64,000 nucleotides of DNA from Neomegalonema sp. (GTDB taxonomy: Bacteria > Pseudomonadota > Alphaproteobacteria > Rhodobacterales > Rhodobacteraceae): the NCBI GenBank assembly GCA_022760355.1, contig JALEGB010000035.1, positions 29,700-93,699 on the forward strand, written 5' to 3'. This document shows positions 21,007-33,266 of the stretch, piece by piece (within the stretch, counting starts at the first letter, position 1; each line of letters opens with the position of its first letter). Both the position numbers and the translations under genes were made by a program. The notes under the pieces are model-generated. The model saw nothing but the letters and a program-made list of their open reading frames with translations, had not been told where the DNA came from and did not search any database.

Positions 21007-22108
21007 TCAGCATCTCCAGCGAAACGCCGGCAAGCGCGTCGCCGACCGCCTCGAACACGCGCGCCGTGCCCGCGTCGCCGCCCAACTCGCACGTCACCAA
21101 ATCGCCGCCGGCGAACGCCGCCTCCACGGCGCGCCGTATCAACGCGCCGGCGCGCATCGGGTCGGACGCGCCGTGGCGCTCCCCCAGCCACTCCAGCATC
21201 ATGGCGCTGGACAGGATCATCGCGGTCGGATTCGCCAGCCCCTTGCCGGCAATGTCCGGCGCCGAGCCGTGGCAGGGCTGAAACACGGCGTGCTCATCGC
21301 CGATATCGGCCGACGGCGCGTAGCCCATGCCGCCCATCAGCGCCGCGCCGAGATCGGAGAGGATGTCGCCGAACATATTCTCGGTCACTGCAACGTCGAT
21401 CGTCCATGGCTTCTGCGCCATCGTCATTGCAAACGCGTCCACATAGGCGCAATCAGCGGCGATATCGCCGAAACGCCCGGCGCGCTCGTCAAAAATCTCG
21501 CGCCAAAAGGCGAAGGCTTGGAACACGTTGGCCTTGTCGACTGACGTTACCCGCCGGAGCCCGTCCCGCTTTTGCGCCAGCTGAAAGGCGAAATCGAACA
21601 GCTTCTCGCAGATCGGCCGGGTGATCACCATGGTCTCACGCGCCTCCGCGTCGCCGTCACGCTCACCCGGCGCGCTCGGCGCGAACAGCCCCTCAGTCGA
21701 CTCACGCACGATGACATAGTCGACATCGTGGGCGCGTGGATCGGCCAGTACTGGCTTGACGCCCGGCACCGGCTTCACCGGGCGCACCCCGGCATAGAGC
21801 CCATACTCCATCCGCAGATCGATTTGCGGGGTCAGCTCGCGCCCATCCGGCATGCGGATGCTCGGCATCCCCATCGCCGCCAGCAAGATCGCATCCGCCT
21901 TCGCGGCGACATCGAGCGACTCCTTCGGCAAGGCTGTCCCATGATCGCGATAATGCAACGCCCCCGCGGCGCAGTCGCTGGTCGACAGAGCGAAACCGCC
22001 CACTCGCTCTGCTGCTTGATCCAAGAGCCGCAAAGTCGGCGCGATCACCTCCGGCCCGATCCCATCGCCCGGAAACACCGCGATGTGGAAATCGTTTGAA
22101 TTCGTCAC
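20999..22108 (-). CDS. Isocitrate/isopropylmalate dehydrogenase-family protein (tartrate/D-malate dehydrogenase-like)
   Basis: 369 aa; FPGDGIGPEVI, RESTEGLF, GSAPDIAGKGLANPTAMILS. Confidence 0.88.
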   Translation of the reverse strand: MTNSNDFHIAVFPGDGIGPEVIAPTLRLLDQAAERVGGFALSTSDCAAGALHYRDHGTALPKESLDVAAKADAILLAAMGMPSIRMPDGRELTPQIDLRMEYGLYAGVRPVKPVPGVKPVLADPRAHDVDYVIVRESTEGLFAPSAPGERDGDAEARETMVITRPICEKLFDFAFQLAQKRDGLRRVTSVDKANVFQAFAFWREIFDERAGRFGDIAADCAYVDAFAMTMAQKPWTIDVAVTENMFGDILSDLGAALMGGMGYAPSADIGDEHAVFQPCHGSAPDIAGKGLANPTAMILSSAMMLEWLGERHGASDPMRAGALIRRAVEAAFAGGDLVTCELGGDAGTARVFEAVGDALAGVSLEMLND

Positions 22109-23151
22109 GCCTCATCCTCCAAATATTGAGCGAGCGGCCCAAGATCGGCATCGAAATGCCCCGGCCGCGCGCCGGCGACCGGACAGTCAAACGCTGCGAT
22201 CTGATCGCCCAACAAGCACCCAAGAAAGGCGGTGCGAAGGCCTGGGCCGCCGAACGCAAGATTGGAGATGTTGCGCAGTCGCGCGCCCGCGGCCTTGTCG
22301 AGATGCGGCCGCCCCATCGCGCCGGAGACGAACGCCGCCTCCACCCAATCCAGATGCTCTCTATCCCCATCCAGCAGCACCGTTTCGCAGCCGCCATCTT
22401 GCGGGATGCGCACAACCGCGTTGGAGACAATCGACGTGACGAACAGCGCCCCATCCTCGGCCTCAGCCAAACCATCCGGAAACAGCCCCGCGCCGAACTC
22501 CGCGACGGTCCGGCGGTTTTCCAGCCGATCGCCAACGATATCGAACGCCGTCAACCGGCGCGCGAAGGTTTCATTCACATAAAGTACGCTTTCATCCGCC
22601 GACAGCAGACACTCATTCGTATAGCCGAGCTGATCCGCCACAATCCGGGTTTCGCCGTTCGCATATAGGGCGATGAAGCCGCTTGCGGCGTCGGGCCGAT
22701 AATCCAATGCGCGCGGCGTTTTGGTCGTCGACACGGTGATCCAAAGCCGCCCGCGCCGATCGGCGGCGACAAAATTGGTTGGAGGCAGCGGCGCGCCGTC
22801 CGCCTCCGCCGTCACCACCTCGCAGCGGCCATCTGCGAAAAGCCGGTAGACCCCGCCTTTCTCCGCCCCCAGATGCGCCAGTAAAAAGCTGCCGCCCTCC
22901 TCGAGCGCCACCCCGTTCGCGCGGAGCGGCATATCGATCCCCGCGTCTGGCGCGGTTGCTAAAATGCGCGCAACGGCGCCGGACGGCGAGATGACGCTGA
23001 CCCCGCCCGAGCCGGTCCAGTCCGGCGCGAATAGCAGCCCGGAACAATGCGAAACAACACATTCGGGGCGGTTCAGGCCCGCGCCAACAAAGCGCACCGC
23101 CTCCAGCCCGATATGCGGTTCCGCAAGTTGCGCCTGCGTCAACTCCGCCAA
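22105..23151 (-). CDS. SMP-30/gluconolactonase-family lactonase
   Basis: 348 aa; GLLFAPDWTGSGGV, GLFPDGLAEAEDGALFVT; ATGA overlap with next gene. Confidence 0.88.
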   Translation of the reverse strand: MAELTQAQLAEPHIGLEAVRFVGAGLNRPECVVSHCSGLLFAPDWTGSGGVSVISPSGAVARILATAPDAGIDMPLRANGVALEEGGSFLLAHLGAEKGGVYRLFADGRCEVVTAEADGAPLPPTNFVAADRRGRLWITVSTTKTPRALDYRPDAASGFIALYANGETRIVADQLGYTNECLLSADESVLYVNETFARRLTAFDIVGDRLENRRTVAEFGAGLFPDGLAEAEDGALFVTSIVSNAVVRIPQDGGCETVLLDGDREHLDWVEAAFVSGAMGRPHLDKAAGARLRNISNLAFGGPGLRTAFLGCLLGDQIAAFDCPVAGARPGHFDADLGPLAQYLEDEA

Positions 23152-23190
23152 ACCGGCCTCCCTTCGTTTGTCCGCATGGATTGCGGATTC

Positions 23191-23208
23191 ATTTAAATCG
23201 ATTTAAAT
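23191..23208. promoter_or_regulatory. Perfect 18-bp palindromic operator ATTTAAATCGATTTAAAT (LacI-type candidate)
   Basis: Self-complementary; between divergent 22105-23151(-) and 23313(+); related copies at 45551, 50272, 54933. Confidence 0.8.
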
Positions 23209-23312
23209 AAGGGTATGCGGGAGCCGCCGGCAAAAGCAAGCCCAATTGCGTCGGCGGCGGCCGAACTGTCAGACGCACCAAAGCGTCGACAAACTCTCGG
23301 GAAGGAACGCCA

Positions 23313-23618
23313 ATGTATGTTGTCGTCGTGCGCTTCGAAATCGCGCCAGCCTACGTCTCAGCCTTCGAGGACCGGGTCCGCCAACAAGCGCGCAACTCGC
23401 TGGCCAATGAACCTGGTTGCCGACGTTTCGACGTCGCCATTGATCCAGAGAACCCTCGTCAGATCCTGCTCTATGAGCTCTATGATGACCGCGCCGCCTT
23501 CGACGCGCATCTCACCACCCCTCACTTCGCCGATTTCAACGCGGCGGCCGAGCCGATGATCACATCCAAGAGCATCGAGTTCTTCACGCTCCTTGAGACG
23601 ATCGATCCGCCCAGCTGA
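23313..23618 (+). CDS. Antibiotic biosynthesis monooxygenase (ABM)-family protein
   Basis: 101 aa; MYVVVVRFEIAPAYVSAFEDRVRQQARNSLANEPGCRRFDVAIDP. Confidence 0.8.
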   Translation: MYVVVVRFEIAPAYVSAFEDRVRQQARNSLANEPGCRRFDVAIDPENPRQILLYELYDDRAAFDAHLTTPHFADFNAAAEPMITSKSIEFFTLLETIDPPS

Positions 23619-23744
23619 CGCGATCCGCAAAAAAAATCGAAAAAAAACGCAACCAGATTGGGAGCCCCTTCGACCTAACCACTGAGACGCGGAAACGCGG
23701 TCTGGCAAGCAACACGCAACTCAGTAAGTATCGAAGAGGCAAAA

Positions 23745-24083
23745 ATGAACTCGATCAAGAAAATCATGTCGGCATCGTTGGTCGCAGCCGCAGCATTCAT
23801 GGGCGTCGTAGCAAGCGGCGTTGACGCCAAAGCCGGCGAATACGGCGCGACGTACGGCGGCGCCTACGCAACTCCGGTCTATGATCATGGGTATAAATAC
23901 AAGCGACCAGTCATCAAAGAGATTGTTCGTGGCAACAAAGTCTACCTCTGCAAATTCTGGAGCAAAACTCGCTATACCTGTGAATTCAGCCACTATGCGA
24001 CCGTTTATCCGAAAACTCTAGTTACCCCTGGCTATGCTGCGAAAAAGAAAACCTACGTCGCGCCGAAATCCTACGGCTACTAA
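23745..24083 (+). CDS. Small secreted hypothetical protein
   Basis: 112 aa; signal peptide MNSIKKIMSASLVAAAAFMGVVASGVDA; Tyr/Lys-rich mature part; followed by terminator. Confidence 0.7.
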   Translation: MNSIKKIMSASLVAAAAFMGVVASGVDAKAGEYGATYGGAYATPVYDHGYKYKRPVIKEIVRGNKVYLCKFWSKTRYTCEFSHYATVYPKTLVTPGYAAKKKTYVAPKSYGY

Positions 24084-24112
24084 GCCTCCTGACGGCGCCT
24101 CCTGTCCCCTCG

Positions 24113-24143
24113 CGCCCATACATCCCCGATGTATGGGCGTTTT
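24113..24143 (+). terminator. Intrinsic terminator
   Basis: CGCCCATACAT ccccg ATGTATGGGCG TTTT, perfect 11-bp stem. Confidence 0.92.
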
Positions 24144-24288
24144 CTACATGTCGCCCCCGCGAATTAATCGGCAAATCATGCAACCATTTCCGGAGCCGGG
24201 CCGACCAAACAATCAGGAGCGCGATGAACGCTCGCCCGAAATCAGCGCTGCAGCAGCTTGCGCCGCCGCGCTCAACCGGAGACGCCTA

Positions 24289-24549
24289 ATGGCGCAGATC
24301 GGCTTTAAACGCGTAGCGACGGCGCTTCTAACAGTCGCCGCCGCACTGATGGCGACGGCAGTCTCGGCCGGCGACATCAAGCTGAAAAAGGTATTGGACG
24401 ACACGTCCAAAGGCTCCAGGCGCCTCACCCAGCACGACGCCAATGCGCTGGGATGGCGCGCGGCCCCCGCCGCGTATCCCGGCGGCGGCAACGCTGCGGC
24501 GGGTCAATGGGACGACAGCGGCCCAGCCGGCGCGCAAGACGCGCGCTGA
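24289..24549 (+). CDS. Small secreted hypothetical protein upstream of ECF cassette
   Basis: MAQIGFKRVATALLTVAAALMATAVSAGDIKLKKVLDDTSKGSRRL...; in-frame start at 24289. Confidence 0.55.
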   Translation: MAQIGFKRVATALLTVAAALMATAVSAGDIKLKKVLDDTSKGSRRLTQHDANALGWRAAPAAYPGGGNAAAGQWDDSGPAGAQDAR

Positions 24550-24621
24550 GCGAACTGGCCTTCGCAAGCGAGACCACGTTAGGTTGCCGGCAGCTTCACC
24601 GAGGGCACAGCGGGGACCAAG

Positions 24622-25197
24622 ATGAGCGACAAACGACAAACGGATGAGCTGGGTCTGATTAGGCGCGTCGGCGCCGGTGACAAAGCTGCCTTTCGCGAAA
24701 TCTACGACGCCTACGAAAAGAGAGTGTTCTTTTTCATCAAGCGCCGCCTCGGAGACCCGCACGAAGCCGCTGACGTCTTTCACGATGTGATGATGGATGT
24801 ATGGCGCCAGGCGAGCAGATTTGAAGGCCGTTCAAAAGTGACGACTTGGATCTTCGGCATCGCCCATAACAAGTCAGTCGATGCGCTGCGCAAACGGGGC
24901 GGCCGTGTGTTTGACGAGCTGGATGAAGAAGCGAAGGACGACGCGCCGACCGCCGCAGATCTGGTCGAAGTCGCTGGAGACGCCGCCGTCGTCCGCGGCT
25001 GCGTCAACGAGCTGAAGCCAGTCGCGCGCGAGGTGATCACTCTCGCCTTTTTCGAAGGGCTGAAATACCGCGAAATCGCCGAAGCGATGGAGTGTCCAGA
25101 AGGAACAATCAAAGCGCGCGCTCATCGCGCGATGAAGGAAATTGAGGCGTGTGTTCAGCGCTGCGGCCTCAGCAAGGCGAAGGATACCGGCACATGA
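24622..25197 (+). CDS. ECF-family RNA polymerase sigma factor
   Basis: 191 aa; DPHEAADVFHDVMMDVWRQASRF, TWIFGIAHNKSVDALRKR, YREIAEAMECPEGTIKARAHRAM. Confidence 0.93.
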   Translation: MSDKRQTDELGLIRRVGAGDKAAFREIYDAYEKRVFFFIKRRLGDPHEAADVFHDVMMDVWRQASRFEGRSKVTTWIFGIAHNKSVDALRKRGGRVFDELDEEAKDDAPTAADLVEVAGDAAVVRGCVNELKPVAREVITLAFFEGLKYREIAEAMECPEGTIKARAHRAMKEIEACVQRCGLSKAKDTGT

Positions 25198-25808
25198 ATG
25201 ACGCAAGCAGCAAAGAGCAGGAGACGACGGAGCTTCTGGTCTCCTATGCGGCGAACAGCGCCACCGCAGCGCAACGCGCCGCCATCGAAGCCCGAGCCGC
25301 AGCCGACCCGGATTTCGCCGCACGCTTGGCTTTGACGCTGTCGAGCAAAGAGGCGCTGGCGGCATCCGAATCCGCCGAACATGCGGAATGGAGCCCCGGC
25401 GCGTTCGGCTTCCAACGGTTGATGCGGGAAGTCGAACGCGAAGCGCCGCAGCCGCAAGTCCGCTGGATCGATTCGCTGAATATGTGGCGCGGCATCGCCG
25501 CTGCAGCCGCTGTCGCCCTCGTCGCCGTCAGCCTCTGGCGTTTTGACAGCGCCGCGCCAGGCGCCCCCCCTGGATATGGTCTTGCTGCTGACGGTCCGAC
25601 GTCGGCCGCATCGCTGCAACTTACCTTCGCCCCATCGGCCAGCGAAGAAAACATGCGCGCCTTGCTTCTAAAAGTCGGCGGCCGCTTTATCGATGGACCC
25701 AGCTTGCTTGGGGTTTATCGGATCGGCTTTGAGAGCAAAAAGGCCAGAGACGCCGCCGTCTCTACGATTCTCGCCGATAAAATCGTCGAAAGCGCTGCGG
25801 CAGAATAA
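25194..25808 (+). CDS. Anti-sigma factor (single TM) with extracytoplasmic domain
   Basis: MNDASSKEQETTELLVSYAANSATAAQRAAIEARAAADPDFAARL; TM IAAAAAVALVAVSLWRF; ATGA overlap with sigma gene. Confidence 0.85.
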   Translation: MNDASSKEQETTELLVSYAANSATAAQRAAIEARAAADPDFAARLALTLSSKEALAASESAEHAEWSPGAFGFQRLMREVEREAPQPQVRWIDSLNMWRGIAAAAAVALVAVSLWRFDSAAPGAPPGYGLAADGPTSAASLQLTFAPSASEENMRALLLKVGGRFIDGPSLLGVYRIGFESKKARDAAVSTILADKIVESAAAE

Positions 25809-25849
25809 CGCCGCGCGATCGCCAATGTCGGAACAGCAGGGAACATCAT

Positions 25850-26998
25850 ATGCGCATGAAGCTTCTCAGGATCGGCACAGCCCTCGGCGCCCTGATGCTC
25901 ATGCTTTCCTGGAGCTTAGGTCCGGAAGAGCGCGCCCAAGCTCAGCCGCTCGCCGCGCCGGGCGAAGTGATCGCGATTTTGGATAATGCAGCGCGGGCGA
26001 AAGCTTTCATCGCCTTAGCCGAACAACGCGGCTACGCGCTCCGCTTCAGCCATACTCTGGGGGGATTAGGCCTTGAGATGGTGACCTTGGCGCTGCGCCC
26101 CGGGATCAACGCCGAAAAAGCGATTGTGGAGCTGGAAACAATCGCGCCCTACAGCGTCGTCGGTCAGAACCATGTTTACACGCTAAGCCAAGCGCCGCAG
26201 CCGCGCCTGTTTGCGCGGGAGGTGATCCAGTGGCCGCTCGAAAGCTGCGTGGCGCGGATTAAGATTGGCGTGATTGATACGCCGGTCCCCCGCTCGCGCC
26301 TGCGCCTCGCGGCCGATGAAATTGTCACCGCCAGCTTCCTACGCCGGGACGAAAGACCGAGCAGCCACGATCACGGCGCGTCAATCGCCGCCATCCTGGC
26401 GGGACCGGCGGGCTTGCTGTCTGAAGCGACCCTGTTCGCCGCTGTCGCTGTGATGGAAGACAGTTCCGGCAAGCCGATCGCGCGTGTCGACCATCTGGCG
26501 CGGTCGATCAACTGGATGGCCGAGAGCGGCGTAAAAGTGGTGAATCTCAGCTTGGCCGGCCCCCGCAACAAGATCTTCGCCAAAGTGGTCGAGAGCGCGG
26601 CGCGGCGCGGCATGATCCTGGTCGCCGCAGTTGGAAATAACGGCCCGAAATCTCCCGCGCTGTATCCGGCCGCGTTTAAAGATGTGATCGCCGTCACCGC
26701 CATTGACGCGGCGCGGCGGGTCTATTCGCGCGCTGTGCGTGGCGACCATATCGATGTCGCCGCCCCGGGGGTGGATATCTGGCTATTTGGCGCGGAGAAC
26801 CAAAGGTATGCGAGCGGCACCTCGTTGGCGGCGCCCTATGTGGCGGCCCGGCTCGCCGTCGCAGCTGCGCGCGGTTTGACGCCGGATGTCGCCTCAGCGC
26901 GCGCGTTGCTGACGCGTGAGGCCGTAGATCTCGGCGCGGCCGGCCGAGATCCGGTGTTTGGCGCGGGCCTCTTACGCGGTCCGTCCGACTGTTCTTAA
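25850..26998 (+). CDS. Secreted S8-family (subtilisin-like) serine protease
   Basis: 382 aa; Asp IKIGVIDT, His SHDHGASIAAILAG, Ser YASGTSLAAPYVAA; N-terminal hydrophobic leader. Confidence 0.88.
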   Translation: MRMKLLRIGTALGALMLMLSWSLGPEERAQAQPLAAPGEVIAILDNAARAKAFIALAEQRGYALRFSHTLGGLGLEMVTLALRPGINAEKAIVELETIAPYSVVGQNHVYTLSQAPQPRLFAREVIQWPLESCVARIKIGVIDTPVPRSRLRLAADEIVTASFLRRDERPSSHDHGASIAAILAGPAGLLSEATLFAAVAVMEDSSGKPIARVDHLARSINWMAESGVKVVNLSLAGPRNKIFAKVVESAARRGMILVAAVGNNGPKSPALYPAAFKDVIAVTAIDAARRVYSRAVRGDHIDVAAPGVDIWLFGAENQRYASGTSLAAPYVAARLAVAAARGLTPDVASARALLTREAVDLGAAGRDPVFGAGLLRGPSDCS

Positions 26999-27040
26999 CC
27001 CGCTGGCGAGACGCCTGACGGCGTTTCAGCCCCGTTGGAT

Positions 27041-27069
27041 CGGGCCCGCCGCACAATGTGGCGGGCCCG
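27041..27069. terminator. Hairpin between convergent genes
   Basis: CGGGCCCGCC gcacaatgt GGCGGGCCCG. Confidence 0.6.
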
Positions 27070-27081
27070 GCGGCGTCGTGC

Positions 27082-29076
27082 TTAGCCCGTTGGCTCGCCC
27101 AGGCCAGCGATCTTCGCCGAGATCTCATCCAGAATGGCCGGATCGTCGATCGTCGCAGGCATCTTCCACGGCGTCTGATCCGCGATGGCGACCATCGTTC
27201 CGCGCAGAACCTTGCCGGAACGGGTTTTAGGCAAGCGGTCGACGACCATGCAGTTCTTGAACGCCGCGACCGGTCCGATCTCTTGCCGCACCAGCGTAAC
27301 GCACTCTTTCTCGATCTCCGCATGGTCGCGCGCGCAACCAGCGTTCAGGCAGATCAAGCCGAGCGGCGACTGGCCCTTCAGCTTGTCGCCAATACCGATC
27401 ACGGCGCACTCCGCGACATCCGGATGCGAGGCAAGCACTTCTTCCATCGCGCCAGTCGAGAGCCGATGGCCCGCGACGTTAATCACATCATCGGTCCGCG
27501 CCATGATGTAGACATAGCCGTCTTCATCCTTCATGCCCGCATCGCCGGTTTCGTAGTAGCCGGGATAATGCTGCAGATAGGATTTCTTGAAACGCTCCTC
27601 CGCGTTCCACAGGGTCGGCAAAGTTCCCGGCGGCAACGGCAGCTTGATCGCGATCGCGCCGAGCGTATTCGGCGCCGCAGGGTAGCCGCCTTCGTCGAGA
27701 ATATCGACCTGGTAGCCCGGCATCGGCCGTGTCGGCGAGCCCAGCTTGACCGGCAGCTCCTGAATACCCAGCGGGTTCGCGGCGATGGCCCACCCCGTTT
27801 CAGTTTGCCACCAATGGTCAATGACCGGCTTATCCAGGTGCTTCTGCGCCCATTTGATCGTGTCCGGATCGGCCCGCTCGCCGGCCAGGAACAGCGCCTG
27901 CAGACCGCTCAGATCATACTTGCCGACATGCGTCGCCTCAGGGTCGTCCCGTTTGATCGCCCGCAAAGCCGTCGGCGCGGTGAACAGCACCTTGACGTTA
28001 TGCTCCTGGATCACGCGCCAGAACACGCCCGCATCCGGCGTTCCAACCGGCTTGCCCTCGAAGACAACCGTGGAGCACCCCATCAACAATGGGGCGTAGC
28101 AGATATAGCTGTGGCCAACGACCCAGCCGACATCCGAGGCCGCCCAATACACGTCGCCCGGCTTGACGTTGTAGATATTTTTCATCGTCCACAACAGCGC
28201 GACCATATGGCCGGCATTGTGGCGCACCACGCCCTTCGGCTGCCCCGTCGTGCCGGAAGTATACAGAATATAGAGAGGATCCGCGCCGCCAACCGGCACG
28301 CACTCGGCCGGGCTCGCAGCCGCAACGGCCTCAGCCCAATCAACATCGCGGCCTGCAATCATGTCCGCCTGTGCTTGCGGACGCTGCAGGATCATCGTGA
28401 AATCAGGCTTGTGGGTCGCCTGGTCGATCGCGGCGTCCAGCAGCGGCTTATATTGCACGGTCCGGTTAGGCTCGAGGCCGCAGGACGCTGCAATGATCGC
28501 CTTTGGCGCGGCGTCGTCGATCCGCACCGCCAACTCGTGCGAGGCGAAGCCGCCAAACACGACCGAATGGACTGCGCCAATGCGCGCACAGGCCAGCATC
28601 GCGATCAGCGCCTCCGGCACCATCGGCATATAGACTACAACCCGATCGCCTTTGACAACGCCGCGCTGCGCCAGCGCCCCGGCGAGGCGGCTGACCTGCT
28701 GCTGCAGTTCGCGATAGCTGATGGTCGCCTTGCCCCCGGTGATCGGGCTGTCATAGATGATCGCCGTCTGCTCGCCGCGGCCGCCCTCAACATGGCGATC
28801 GACCGCATTCCAGCAGGTGTTGCAAACCGCGTCCGCGAACCACTGGTACAGCGGCGCGTTAGAGTCGTCGAGCGCCTTGCTCGGCGGCTTAATCCAGTCC
28901 ACCTCTTCCGCGGCCTTGAGCCAAAAGGCCTCCGGATCGCGCTTCCAAGCATCATAGACGGCGTCATAGCCGAAATTTGCCGGGCCAGCGCCGACAATGG
29001 TGCGCACCGCATCTGCGATCTTGCCGAAAACCCCACGCGTATCAGCGGGGCCAGTATCCTGAGCGTCGCGGCTCAT
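27082..29076 (-). CDS. prpE: Propionyl-CoA (acetyl-CoA-like) synthetase
   Basis: 664 aa; YTSGTTGQPKGVV, WWQTETGW, KTRSGKVLRGTM; end of propionate operon. Confidence 0.9.
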   Translation of the reverse strand: MSRDAQDTGPADTRGVFGKIADAVRTIVGAGPANFGYDAVYDAWKRDPEAFWLKAAEEVDWIKPPSKALDDSNAPLYQWFADAVCNTCWNAVDRHVEGGRGEQTAIIYDSPITGGKATISYRELQQQVSRLAGALAQRGVVKGDRVVVYMPMVPEALIAMLACARIGAVHSVVFGGFASHELAVRIDDAAPKAIIAASCGLEPNRTVQYKPLLDAAIDQATHKPDFTMILQRPQAQADMIAGRDVDWAEAVAAASPAECVPVGGADPLYILYTSGTTGQPKGVVRHNAGHMVALLWTMKNIYNVKPGDVYWAASDVGWVVGHSYICYAPLLMGCSTVVFEGKPVGTPDAGVFWRVIQEHNVKVLFTAPTALRAIKRDDPEATHVGKYDLSGLQALFLAGERADPDTIKWAQKHLDKPVIDHWWQTETGWAIAANPLGIQELPVKLGSPTRPMPGYQVDILDEGGYPAAPNTLGAIAIKLPLPPGTLPTLWNAEERFKKSYLQHYPGYYETGDAGMKDEDGYVYIMARTDDVINVAGHRLSTGAMEEVLASHPDVAECAVIGIGDKLKGQSPLGLICLNAGCARDHAEIEKECVTLVRQEIGPVAAFKNCMVVDRLPKTRSGKVLRGTMVAIADQTPWKMPATIDDPAILDEISAKIAGLGEPTG

Positions 29077-29087
29077 CTTGTCCTCCC

Positions 29088-31234
29088 TTACGGACTTTTT
29101 TTTTGCGAGCGCGCCTCCCGGATGAGCTGCAACACTTCGCGGGCGGCGTCTGGAATGTTCGTGCCTGGGCCGAAGATCGCTGAGACGCCATTTTCTTTGA
29201 GGAATTCATAGTCGCGGCTTGGGATCACCCCGCCGCAAACGACGAGCACATCGCCGGCGCCAGCCGCCTTGAGCGCGTTGACCAGCGCTGGCGCCAGGGT
29301 CTTGTGGCCGGCCGCCTGGCTGCTGACGCCAACAACATGCACATCATTGTCGATCGCGTCCCGCGCCGCCTCGTCAGGCGTCTGGAACAACGCGCCAATA
29401 TCGACGTCAAATCCAAGATCGGCGAAAGCGGTTGCGATGATCTTGGCGCCGCGATCATGGCCGTCCTGCCCCATCTTGACGACCATCATCCGCGGCCGAC
29501 GCCCCTCTTCCTTCTCGAACGCCAGGATATCGTTCTGGATCGCCGCAAAGGCCTCATCGCCATCATAGGCGGCGCCGTATACGCCGGAGATCGAGCGCAC
29601 TTCGGCGCGGTGCCGTTCGAACACTTTCTCCATCGCATCGGAAATTTCACCGACGCTCGCACGCGCCCGAGCCGCTTCGACCGCCAGCCCCAGCAAATTG
29701 CCGTCGCCGTCTTTCGCCGCTTGGCTGAGGCGCGTCAACGCGGCGTCCACCGCGCCTTGATCGCGGCTGGCCCGGATCTGAGCCAGACGCTGCACCTGAC
29801 CTTCACGCACGGCCTGGTTATCGATGTCGAGCACCTCAACCGGGTCTTCTTTCGTCGGACGGAACTTGTTGACGCCGACAATGACCTCTTCGCCCCGGTC
29901 AATCCGGGCCTGGCGGCGCGCGGCGGCCTCTTCGATCCGCAGCTTCGGCATCCCGGAGGCGACCGCCTTGGTCATCCCGCCCATCGCCTCGACTTCTTCG
30001 ATCAGTTTCCAGGCCTCTTCGGCCAATGAAGCAGTCAGGCTTTCGACATAGTAGGAGCCGGCCAGCGGATCGACGACCTTGGTCACGCCCGTTTCATTCT
30101 GCAAAATGAGCTGCGTGTTGCGCGCAATGCGGGAGGAGAACTCCGTCGGCAGCGCAATCGCTTCGTCAAAGCTGTTCGTGTGCAGCGACTGCGTCCCCCC
30201 CAGCGCCGCCGCCAACGCCTCATAGGCGGTTCGCACGACGTTGTTGTACGGGTCTTGTTCCTGCAAGGAGACGCCCGACGTCTGGCAGTGGGTGCGCAAC
30301 ATCAGGCTTTGCGGCTTCTTCGGATTGAACTCGGTCATGATCCGCCGCCAGAGCAGGCGGGCGGCCCGCAGCTTCGCCGCCTCCATGAAGAAGTTCATGC
30401 CGATTGCGAAGAAGAAGGAAAGCCGACCAGCGAACGCGTCGACATCCATGCCCTTGGAGAGCGCCGCGCGCACATACTCGCGGCCATCCGCCAGCGTATA
30501 GGCGAGCTCCTGCACCAGCGTCGCGCCGGCCTCCTGCATATGATAGCCGGAGATCGAGATCGAGTTGAACCGCGGCATCTCCTTCGCGGTGTATTCAATA
30601 ATATCCGCAACAATCCGCATCGAAGGCTCAGGCGGATAGATGTATGTGTTGCGGACCATGAACTCCTTCAGAATGTCGTTCTGAATGGTTCCGGAAAGCT
30701 CCGCCGTTGAACAGCCCTGCTCCTGCCCCGCAACGATGAAGTTTGCGAGGATCGGGATCACCGCGCCGTTCATCGTCATCGACACCGAGACGTCTTTCAG
30801 CGGGATGCCGTCAAAGAGGATCTTCATATCCTCGACGCTATCGATCGCGACGCCGGCCTTGCCGACATCGCCGATCACGCGGGGATGGTCGCTGTCATAG
30901 CCGCGGTGCGTCGCCAGATCGAACGCCACCGAAACGCCCTGCTGGCCGTTGGCTAACGCCTGACGATAGAACGCGTTGCTTTCCTCCGCAGTGGAGAAGC
31001 CCGCATATTGGCGGATCGTCCAAGGCCGACCGGCATACATCGTCGCTCGCGGGCCGCGAACAAACGGCTCCAGGCCAGGAACAGTGTCGAGATGCTCAAG
31101 CTGTTCGAGGTCAGCCGCCGTATAAAGCGGCTTGATGTCGATGCCTTCCGGCGTCCGCCAGGTCAGATCATCCAGCGAGCGGCCCCGGAGCTCTTTCTCG
31201 GCGAGCGCGCGCCATTGATCGAGTTTTTCCTCGC

Positions 31235-31238
<4 letters not shown>
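29088..31238 (-). CDS. scpA: Methylmalonyl-CoA mutase (single polypeptide)
   Basis: [19 protein letters not shown]...; B12-binding motif [26 protein letters not shown]. Confidence 0.93.
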
Positions 31239-33250
<2,012 letters not shown>

Positions 33251-33266
33251 CTCGATCCCCTTCCCG

